A model generated the notes under the pieces. It had not been told where the DNA came from. It was given only the letters and a program-made list of their open reading frames with translations, and did no database searches. This document shows positions 1-5,195 of a DNA stretch of 11,057 nt, piece after piece. Where the stretch lies: the NCBI GenBank assembly GCA_021810815.1, contig JAJZHR010000034.1:1-11057 (forward strand), given 5' to 3'. The DNA is from Acidobacteriota bacterium. Its GTDB lineage: Bacteria > Acidobacteriota > Terriglobia > Terriglobales > Acidobacteriaceae. Within the stretch, counting starts at the first letter, position 1. Every line of letters starts with the position of its first letter. Both the position numbers and the translations under genes were made by a program.

Positions 1-1016
1 GCTTCGACAACGGCACCCGCGAAGGCGATGGTTCCGCCCTTGCCGCCGACGTCTTTCGTGAGGTGCTTGCCTTCGATGTAGACCTTGTCGAGAGCGCGCT
101 CCACGAGATTGGCCATGTCCGGCTCATCGATATGATGCAGCATCAGGATGGCGGACTGGAGCAGGGCGGTGGGGTTGGCCATGTCCTTGCCGGCGATGTC
201 CGGAGCGGAGCCGTGCACGGCCTCGAAGATGGCGCACTCGCTGCCGAGGTTCGCTCCGGGGACGAGGCCGAGGCCGCCGACGAATGCGGCGCAGAGGTCG
301 CTGACGATGTCTCCGTAGAGGTTCTCCATCAGCAGCATGTCGTACTGGTAGGGGTTCATGACGAGCTGCATGCAGGTGTTGTCGATGATGCTCTCGGTGT
401 AGGCGATTTCAGGGAAGTCCTTGCCGATGTTGCGCGCGCATGCGAGGAAGAGGCCGTCGGACATCTTCATGATGTTGGCTTTGTGGACGGCGTTGATTTT
501 TTTGCGGCCATGCTTGCGGGCGTACTCGAAGGCGAACTTGGAGACGCGGGTGGAGGCCTTCTCGGTGATGATCTTGATGGACTCGACCACGCCGGGGACG
601 ACTTCATGCTCGATGCCGACGTACTCTCCCTCGGTGTTTTCGCGGACGATGATGAGGTCGACGTCCGGGTAGCGGGTGGTGAGGCCGGGAAGGTTCTTGA
701 TGGGCCGGAAGTTGGCGAAGAGCTCGAACTTCTTGCGCAGGGTGACGTTGATGGAGGCGAAGCCGCCGCCGATGGGGGTGGTGACAGGGCCCTTGAGGGC
801 GACGCGGTTCTTTTCGATGGATTCGTACAGCGCGCGTGGGATGTATTCGCGGTGCTGCTCGAAGGCCTCTGCTCCGGCGGCGAAGCTCTCCCAGTCGAAG
901 GCGACGCCGCAGGCTTCTCCCGCTGCCTCCAGGATGCTTACGACAGCGCTGCTGACCTCCGGCCCAATGCCGTCCCCCGGAATCAACGTAATTCTGTGCG
1001 TTCTGATCTCGCTCAT
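1..1016 (-). CDS. icd: NAD-type isocitrate dehydrogenase, 3' end off the window
   Basis: This gene oxidatively decarboxylates isocitrate to 2-oxoglutarate in the TCA cycle (cytoplasmic). I translated 338 codons from ATG at 1016; the stop lies beyond base 1, probably close, since the family is usually about 335-345 residues. The N-terminal GDGIGPEV is at residues 14-21. The substrate-binding run TPIGGGFASINVTLRKK contains S88, N90 and R94, and R104 and R125 (IIVRENTEGEY) follow. K179 lies in NAVHKANIMK. The family signature starts at ENLYGDIVSD (D236, D240). In HGSAPDIAGKDMANPTALL, D273-I274 stand where NADP enzymes such as E. coli Icd have Lys-Tyr, so NAD is the predicted cofactor. The sequence resembles mitochondrial IDH3 alpha more than E. 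coli Icd. A GGGAG lies about 10 bases before the ATG. Isopropylmalate dehydrogenase is less likely given the TEGEYVGIEH stretch. The gene lies 111 bases downstream of nrdR on the same strand. Confidence 0.93.
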   Translation of the reverse strand, partial: MSEIRTHRITLIPGDGIGPEVSSAVVSILEAAGEACGVAFDWESFAAGAEAFEQHREYIPRALYESIEKNRVALKGPVTTPIGGGFASINVTLRKKFELFANFRPIKNLPGLTTRYPDVDLIIVRENTEGEYVGIEHEVVPGVVESIKIITEKASTRVSKFAFEYARKHGRKKINAVHKANIMKMSDGLFLACARNIGKDFPEIAYTESIIDNTCMQLVMNPYQYDMLLMENLYGDIVSDLCAAFVGGLGLVPGANLGSECAIFEAVHGSAPDIAGKDMANPTALLQSAILMLHHIDEPDMANLVERALDKVYIEGKHLTKDVGGKGGTIAFAGAVVE

Positions 1017-1044
1017 CGAATCTCTGCTCCCTTGCTTCACAACT

Positions 1045-1105
1045 AAAAAAAATAGCCAGCCAAGCCGCAGCCGGTAGTTCCGATCCTTGTTCGGCTCTGA
1101 GGCTG
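1045..1105 (-). terminator. Possible imperfect terminator after nrdR
   Basis: Read on the minus strand, the nrdR-icd gap ends in a run of eight T (A8 on plus at 1045-1052). Before it is a GC-rich stretch in which AGCC/AGCCG segments can pair with CGGCT/GGCT segments across a loop of about 18 bases. The stem is imperfect and no unique fold is compelling. It could be a weak Rho-independent terminator separating nrdR from icd, or simply the icd leader. Folding energy was not computed. Confidence 0.3.
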
Positions 1106-1127
1106 AATCCCGCAGCGCTTGCTTTCC

Positions 1128-1607
1128 TCAGTCCCTGCTTCTCTTGCGGAGGTCGTTCTTGTTCAACAATTCTTCCAGCTCCGCCTTGAATTCGCGCACG
1201 TCCTTGAAGTCGCGATAGACGGAGGCGAAGCGGATGTAGGCGACGGTGTCGATGTCTTTCAGGCGGCTCATAATCAGTTCGCCGATTTCGCTGGTGGTGC
1301 GCTCGCGCTCCGGCGAGTCGACCAGATAGGTTTCGGTCTCGTCCACGATGCTCTCCAGCTTCGAGGCGGAGACGGGGCGCTTTTCGCAGGCGCGGAGCAG
1401 GCCGCTGAGGACTTTCTGGCGCTCGAACTTTTCGCGCCGTCCGTCCTTCTTGACGACCATGTAGGGAATTTCGTCGATGCGCTCGTAGGTGGTGAAGCGG
1501 CGGTTGCAGCCTTCGCACTCGCGCCTCCGCCGTATCGCGTCGGCTTCTTTGCTTTCGCGCGAATCCACGACCCTATCCTGCGCGAACCCGCAAAAAGGAC
1601 ACTTCAT
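1128..1607 (-). CDS. nrdR: Transcriptional repressor NrdR
   Basis: This is the 159-residue zinc-ribbon/ATP-cone repressor of ribonucleotide reductase genes. In the family it binds NrdR boxes and senses ATP/dATP. The zinc ribbon is formed by C3-x2-C6 (MKCPFCG) and C31-x2-C34 (ECEGCNRRFTTYER). The ATP-cone domain covers roughly residues 49-139 (VVKKDGRREKF through YRDFKDV). The tail is charged (LLNKNDLRKRSRD). Length and motifs are typical. I chose ATG at 1607 because family members begin M(K/R)CPFC. An in-frame ATG at 1616 would add three residues (MEA) but has no better ribosome site; GGAAG lies just ahead of 1607. The frame stays open far upstream, but that extension is the shadow of the flippase gene. 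No RNR genes are in the window, so its targets lie elsewhere. Confidence 0.97.
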   Translation of the reverse strand: MKCPFCGFAQDRVVDSRESKEADAIRRRRECEGCNRRFTTYERIDEIPYMVVKKDGRREKFERQKVLSGLLRACEKRPVSASKLESIVDETETYLVDSPERERTTSEIGELIMSRLKDIDTVAYIRFASVYRDFKDVREFKAELEELLNKNDLRKRSRD

Positions 1608-1630
1608 TGCTTCCATTCTAGCAGCGGGCG

Positions 1631-1678
1631 GACATGGGCATCGAGCGGCACGCGGACTTGGGCATCGAGCGGCGTGCG
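1631..1678. repeat. 24-bp tandem direct repeat, two copies
   Basis: Two adjacent 24-base units (1631-1654 and 1655-1678) share the core gggcatcgagcggc and differ at three positions. They fill most of the gap between the flippase stop (1691) and the nrdR start (1607). The unit is a multiple of three. In the flippase frame beyond its TGA it would encode a repeated PLDA-containing octapeptide, and this frame closes at a TGA overlapping the nrdR ATG. Confidence 0.9.
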
Positions 1679-1690
1679 GATGCGGATGGC

Positions 1691-2764
1691 TCAGGCTTCC
1701 GGCTGGTGCTGGCCATGCTCCATGTGCTCTACATGCTCCACGGCTTGCTCGCTCTGCTCCGCCACATCGCGCAGGGATACATGCTCGATCTGGGCCCAGA
1801 GCAGGCCGACGGGGACGATGCTGAGGAAGGTGACGACGAGCAGCATCGCTCCGCAGCCCAGCGCGGGCTCCCATGCGACGCCGAACAGGGCCTCCATGGT
1901 GGCAGAGGTGACGGCGATCTGGGTGAACCAGCCGACGATGGGCAACTGGATGAGCGAGCCGCCGATGCTGGCGGCCATCAGCAGCATGCATTGGGAGAGG
2001 GTGATGTGGGCGAGCACGGGCGACTCGACAAAGGCGCGCATGGTGAGCCAGTAGGCGGCGGCGATGAGCCCCCACATCAGCAGCGAGATGAGTGTCGCGG
2101 CGGCTGCGTCGGCCATGGACTGAAAGACGTTCAGGCCGTCGCGGAAGATACGGATTTTCTCGCCTGCCTGGGTTCCGAGCCGGGGCGAAAGTGGATTCAG
2201 CAGGCGGGTGGTGACGGCGGCGACGGCGTTTCCGGCGAAGCGGACGGCGAGGGTGAAGATGGCGATGGCTGCCATTCCCAGCAGGCCTGCCGCAGCGGCG
2301 CGCTTGAAGAGTTCGTAGTGGGGAAGGCTGGCATGGCCGGGGGTGAGGAAGAGGACGCCGGAGAAGACGAGGCCGACCGCTCCGAGGTCGAACATGCGCT
2401 CGACGGCGTAGACCGCGACCTGGGATTCGAGGGGCAGGGAGGCGCGCCGCGCGACGAGGTAGGGGCGGACCAGATCCGCCAGCCTGCCCAGCAGAGCGAC
2501 GGCGGTGAAGCCGATCACCTGGGGGCCGAGAACGCTCCACGGGGAGACGCTCTTGGTCGGCTTGAGGAAGATGGCCCAGCGCCACGCGCGCAGCACGTAG
2601 CCGACGTAGATGCAGCCGGTGGCGATCAGAAGCGTTTTTTTGTCGGCGTGGGCCAGTTGCGCCTTGAAGACGGCCCAGTTGAAGTGCGCGCCGCGCAGCT
2701 TCCAGGCGATGAACGCGATCAAAAGACCAACCAGAATCCAGACAATCCAGCGCTTGCTCTTCAT
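1691..2764 (-). CDS. LPG-synthase-type transmembrane flippase-like protein
   Basis: This 357-residue inner-membrane protein belongs to the lysylphosphatidylglycerol-synthase TM-domain family (UPF0104, COG0392 type), without the MprF synthase domain. Related proteins move lipids or lipid-linked sugars, but the substrate here is unknown. Family features are the LRAWRWAIFL segment (58-67), then VIGFTAVALLGRLADLVRPY (83-102) and the VERMFDLG motif (121-128). Hydrophobic segments lie at about 7-21, 44-60, 83-95, 127-141, 157-175, 222-242, 256-275 and 303-324. The C-terminal tail is soluble and unusually rich in His and Glu (AVEHVEHMEHGQH, 341-353). The start is ATG at 2764, with no clear Shine-Dalgarno. 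This ATG overlaps by ATGA the stop of a short repeat-derived frame. The gene lies 203 bases after the transglycosylase and 83 bases before nrdR, so co-transcription with nrdR is possible. Confidence 0.9.
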   Translation of the reverse strand: MKSKRWIVWILVGLLIAFIAWKLRGAHFNWAVFKAQLAHADKKTLLIATGCIYVGYVLRAWRWAIFLKPTKSVSPWSVLGPQVIGFTAVALLGRLADLVRPYLVARRASLPLESQVAVYAVERMFDLGAVGLVFSGVLFLTPGHASLPHYELFKRAAAAGLLGMAAIAIFTLAVRFAGNAVAAVTTRLLNPLSPRLGTQAGEKIRIFRDGLNVFQSMADAAAATLISLLMWGLIAAAYWLTMRAFVESPVLAHITLSQCMLLMAASIGGSLIQLPIVGWFTQIAVTSATMEALFGVAWEPALGCGAMLLVVTFLSIVPVGLLWAQIEHVSLRDVAEQSEQAVEHVEHMEHGQHQPEA

Positions 2765-2886
2765 AGGGAAACTCTGACCAGGTGCATGTGCGGCCCCTCA
2801 GCGGCTAAAGCCGCGCAGAGTGCGCAGCATTTATGGATAGGCTGAAGCCCATCCCCTTCGAGGCGGGATTTGGTTTGAGTTCTCAT
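2761..2886 (-). CDS. 41-codon repeat-derived ORF ending in ATGA with the flippase
   Basis: On the minus strand an ATG at 2886 opens a 41-codon frame beginning MRTQTKSRLEGDGLQ. It runs through both hairpins and ends with TGA at 2763-2761, overlapping the flippase ATG (2764-2762) as ATGA. Its first codons lie in one copy of the 29-bp repeat. No ribosome site is evident. It may be a spurious frame carried by a dispersed repeat, or a leader that couples translation to the flippase. I recognise no protein family. Confidence 0.2.
   Translation of the reverse strand: MRTQTKSRLEGDGLQPIHKCCALCAALAAEGPHMHLVRVSL
2801..2854. repeat. Pair of small REP-like hairpins
   Basis: There are two inverted repeats. 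The first is gcggct-aa-agccgc (2801-2814), a perfect 6-bp stem with a 2-base loop. The second is at 2835-2854, a 9-bp stem with one A.C mismatch (ggat.ggct / agcc.atcc) and a 2-base loop. Both contain GGCT/AGCC next to the loop. Paired small hairpins in a gap beside a tandem repeat resemble REP/BIME-type extragenic elements. Dispersal through the genome cannot be seen here. Confidence 0.6.
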
Positions 2887-2946
2887 GCAGGGCGGAATTT
2901 GGTTTGAGTTCTTATGCGAGACGGGATTTGGTTTGAGTTTTCATAG
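2861..2946. repeat. 29-bp tandem repeat, three copies
   Basis: The core atttggtttgagtt occurs at 2868-2881, 2897-2910 and 2926-2939, exactly 29 bases apart. The flanks are similar but diverged (ggcggga on one side, ctcatgc on the other). Because 29 is not a multiple of three, the repeat is not a protein repeat. On the minus strand copy 1 begins ATGAGAACTC and copy 3 begins ATGAAAACTC. The array fills the gap between the transglycosylase stop (2968) and the hairpins. There are no unique spacers, so it is not a CRISPR. Confidence 0.92.
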
Positions 2947-2967
2947 AGCCGACTCCTGCGCATGCTG

Positions 2968-3747
2968 CTATTTTGCGGCCATCAACCGCTTGCGCGCGTT
3001 GAACTGATGGATGACGCGGGCCACATAGGAGCGTGTTTCGCGATACGGCGGAATGCCGTGCCATCGGTCGACCGCTGCCGGGCCTGCGTTGTACGCAGCG
3101 AGCGCGAGGGCGAGGTTGTCGTGATAGCGCCGCAGCATCTGATCGAGGTAGGCAGCGCCGCCGCCGATGTTCTGCGAGGGAGCGAAGGCGTCCGCAACGC
3201 CGAGGCTTGCGGCTGTGCCTGGCATCAATTGCATGAGGCCCTGGGCGCCGGCGGGAGAGACGGCGCGGACATGGCCTGCGCTCTCCGCCTGGACCACGCT
3301 CCACAAAAGGTCGGCGTCCACGTTGTGCCTGGATTGCGCATCGGCAAGCAGGGGAGCCATCTCGTTCGCGGACAGTTTTTGAGCTGCGGCATTTTGCGCC
3401 GCAGCGCGGGCGCTTCTGGAAGATGTATTTGCGGAAGAGGCATCTGCGCCGACGGTCGCGGGAGAGCGGTATGCTGGCGGCGCCTCAGGCAGAGGGTCGA
3501 TCCGTGCGATTTCCGCCGCCTCAACCTCCAGGAAGTTCTGCGAGGCCGAAGCGCTGGCGGATGCTCCCTTCTGGGGAAGCAGATAGAGTCTCACCCGGTC
3601 GCCTTCCGCCTCCTGGCGGGCGCAGTCCACAGCGAACCCGTTGCGGAGCGTGACGTGCTCCGCGGCGCGGGTGGTCGCAGGGGCCAAGCAGGCCGACAGT
3701 GCGGCGATTCCGGAAAGGACAGGGAGCATTCTGCGAGGGCTTCGCAT
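2968..3747 (-). CDS. Exported lytic transglycosylase, SLT (family 1) domain
   Basis: This 259-residue envelope enzyme is predicted to cleave the MurNAc-GlcNAc bond of peptidoglycan with formation of 1,6-anhydroMurNAc. An N-terminal signal (about 1-29) contains LSAC at 17-20, which fits a lipobox, so it may be a lipoprotein; cleavage at TTRAA is the alternative. A region at 30-85 (VTLRNGFAVDC ... NFLEVEAAEIARI) is followed by a low-complexity Ala/Ser linker. The SLT domain covers about 125-259. It has the catalytic Glu in VVQAESAGH (E155), then GAQGLMQLMPGTA, a short NIGGGAAYLDQML helix and AYNAGP (218-223). ATG at 3747 is preferred over TTG at 3750 because GAAGG lies just upstream. The gene starts six bases after the HAD phosphatase stop, so the two are almost certainly one transcript. 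Confidence 0.94.
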   Translation of the reverse strand: MRSPRRMLPVLSGIAALSACLAPATTRAAEHVTLRNGFAVDCARQEAEGDRVRLYLLPQKGASASASASQNFLEVEAAEIARIDPLPEAPPAYRSPATVGADASSANTSSRSARAAAQNAAAQKLSANEMAPLLADAQSRHNVDADLLWSVVQAESAGHVRAVSPAGAQGLMQLMPGTAASLGVADAFAPSQNIGGGAAYLDQMLRRYHDNLALALAAYNAGPAAVDRWHGIPPYRETRSYVARVIHQFNARKRLMAAK

Positions 3748-3753
3748 CAACCT

Positions 3754-4677
3754 TCAGCCTACCATTTCGCTTGCTGTGCGCGCCAAGCAGGCAGCCTCGA
3801 TTGCCACGGCGGCACCGTCGGCGTCGTGGCCCTCGGCGAGGGCCCAGCCGAGGTTTTGGGCGGTCTCCAGGAGGCGGGCAGGAGCGTTGGCCATGACGAC
3901 GGGGCGGCCTACGACCTCGAGCATGGCAACGTCGTTCCAGTTGTCTCCGATGGCCATGATTTCCTCCGCGCCGACACCTCGCTGTGCGGCGAGCCGGAGA
4001 AGGGAGCTTCCCTTCGAGCATCCTGCGGGAAGGATGTCCACGATGCTGAGGTCGCGCTCGGGGTACTCGGTGCGGTGTACGGCAATGCGGGCCGCCAAGG
4101 CACCGTTGCGCAGCAGGTCCTCTGCCGAGCGCATGCGGTCGATGGTGCCGCAGAGCATGGCCTGCACGGGAGCGTCCTGCTGCAGGGCGAGTTCGATGGG
4201 ATCGAAGCGGGCGATGTATCGCTCGTTGGCGGTCATCCAGCGGCCGATGCTTTCGGTCAGTTCCTCCAGGCGCTCGACGGCCATTGCGCCGCGCGAGTCG
4301 TCTCCATCGGGGCCAACTTTGTCGAAGGTGAGCACGAGGGCGTTGCGGTAGGGGAGCAGGTGCTGGCAGAGTTGGCGGGCGGTTTCGAGGGGCAGCAGGG
4401 TGCGGTGGAGCAGATCCGCGGCGATGGTGCGGGTGACGGCTCCGTTGGAGCTGATGACCGCTTTGGAGGGGTGCAGGTCGAGGGAGCGCAGGGTCTGCAT
4501 GGCGAAGCTGTGGCGGCGGCCGGTGGCGATGACGACTTCAACGTCGGCGGCATGGGCGGCGTTCAAGGCGGAAAGCGTGCGGGGGCTGACTTTGCCGGAG
4601 GAGTTGAGCAGCGTTCCGTCCATGTCCACCGCGATCATGCGCACGGCCGGCTTCGATTGCTGCTGCGCGGTCTTCAT
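3754..4677 (-). CDS. Cof-type HAD-IIB phosphatase
   Basis: This 307-residue cytoplasmic phosphatase belongs to the haloacid dehalogenase superfamily, Cof/IIB subfamily. Relatives act on sugar phosphates, flavin or pyridoxal phosphates; the substrate here is not predictable. Motif I is VDMDGTLL, with nucleophile D18 and acid/base D20. Motif II Thr is T52 (VIATGRR). SSNGA follows at 76-80. Motif III Lys is K222 (GCSKGSSL). Motif IV is GDNWNDVAML (D245, D249). The C2 cap lies between about 85 and 210. I chose ATG at 4677, about 17 residues ahead of motif I. No good Shine-Dalgarno is visible, so a leaderless start is possible. The open frame continues upstream to 4986, but that stretch lacks family similarity and overlaps the divergent small gene. 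It heads the operon with the transglycosylase. Confidence 0.93.
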   Translation of the reverse strand: MKTAQQQSKPAVRMIAVDMDGTLLNSSGKVSPRTLSALNAAHAADVEVVIATGRRHSFAMQTLRSLDLHPSKAVISSNGAVTRTIAADLLHRTLLPLETARQLCQHLLPYRNALVLTFDKVGPDGDDSRGAMAVERLEELTESIGRWMTANERYIARFDPIELALQQDAPVQAMLCGTIDRMRSAEDLLRNGALAARIAVHRTEYPERDLSIVDILPAGCSKGSSLLRLAAQRGVGAEEIMAIGDNWNDVAMLEVVGRPVVMANAPARLLETAQNLGWALAEGHDADGAAVAIEAACLARTASEMVG

Positions 4678-4801
4678 ATTTACAAGGCTACAACCTCGGG
4701 CGGGGAGGAAGCGCGATTTGGCCGGGGTGGCGATGGGGGATCGGGATTGCGGGCGGTTTGGAGCAGGCTGCGATGGCTGCCATCCGTGTACCATCTTGAG
4801 C

Positions 4802-4996
4802 ATGGCGTCCCTGGAGAATCCGCGCTGCTCGCTCTGCCACGCTGAAGTGCCTTCGCAGGCGCAGGGGGAGATTCTGTGCGCCGTTTGCGCCGGTCTTGCA
4901 GCAGCGACCGATGAAGACCTTGAGGCGGTGCGGCTTCGCCGTTTGGGGCAACTGCCGCCCTCCACGCGGGCGGGCGGCATTATCACGCCGCAGTAG
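4802..4996 (+). CDS. Small two-CxxC zinc-ribbon-like protein
   Basis: A 64-codon frame from ATG at 4802 to TAG at 4994-4996 encodes a protein with C9-x2-C12 and C26-x2-C29 (CSLCH ... CAVCAG), the spacing of a treble-clef or zinc-ribbon knuckle. An acidic/basic segment (TDEDLEAVRLRRLGQL) and the tail AGGIITPQ follow. It is divergent from the phosphatase gene, with 124 bases between the two starts. No strong ribosome site is visible (only GAG just before the ATG). The paired CxxC in so short a frame argues for a real gene. I cannot assign a function; nucleic-acid binding or a metal-binding accessory role are guesses. Confidence 0.6.
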   Translation: MASLENPRCSLCHAEVPSQAQGEILCAVCAGLAAATDEDLEAVRLRRLGQLPPSTRAGGIITPQ

Positions 4997-5012
4997 CCGG
5001 GGCGCTAGCCTG

Positions 5013-5068
5013 TTCCTTGAACCTCGTTTCCGGAACCTCGAATCTTGAACCGCAAACCTTGAACAAGC
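5013..5068. repeat. Heptanucleotide tandem repeat, eight units
   Basis: Eight consecutive 7-base units in strict phase have an approximate consensus of AACCTYG. From 5013 they are TTCCTTG, AACCTCG, TTTCCGG, AACCTCG, AATCTTG, AACCGCA, AACCTTG and AACAAGC. The seventh and eighth run directly into the longer-unit array at 5067. Degenerate heptamer arrays of this kind resemble the short tandemly repeated repetitive sequences described in cyanobacteria. Confidence 0.8.
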
Positions 5069-5195
5069 TGGATTTCCGAACACGCTGGATTTCCCCGAAA
5101 GCGGAGCATTCCCTGCAACGCTGAGCATTTCTTTGAAAGCCGAGCATTCGCCAACAGGCCGAGCATTGCCCAAGAGCCGCAGATTTCCATGAGAG
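5067..5195. repeat. Degenerate 17/19-bp tandem array abutting the MATE start
   Basis: There are two 17-base units (5067-5083, 5084-5100; gctggatttcc core), then five 19-base units (5101-5119, 5120-5138, 5139-5157, 5158-5176, 5177-5195). Four of the 19-mers share gagcatt at the same offset; the last has cagattt. The final unit contains the MATE start codon (5189-5191). The 19-base period is not a multiple of three, so the array does not encode a peptide repeat. Confidence 0.85.

Noticed and set aside
63..1046. Long plus-strand open frame opposite the isocitrate dehydrogenase
   Set aside because: It is the antisense shadow of a clearly conserved gene; its product is low-complexity Gly/Asp/Val text with no motifs.
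1608..2585. Upstream extension of the nrdR frame to 485 codons
   Set aside because: NrdR is about 150-160 residues; the extra 325 codons are out-of-frame shadow of the flippase gene.
1634..2845. Long plus-strand open frame of about 400 codons
   Set aside because: It is antisense to the flippase gene, acidic and repetitive in composition, with no recognisable domain.
2861..2946. 29-bp repeats as a CRISPR array
   Set aside because: The copies follow each other directly at 29-base spacing with no unique spacers, and no cas gene is present.
2962..4845. Plus-strand open frame of 627 codons
   Set aside because: It runs opposite both the transglycosylase and the phosphatase, whose catalytic motifs are intact. 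Long antisense frames are expected at this GC content.
4678..4986. N-terminal extension of the HAD phosphatase
   Set aside because: The extension is Arg/Ser/Pro-rich without family similarity and overlaps the small double-CxxC gene; the ATG at 4677 gives a normal length.
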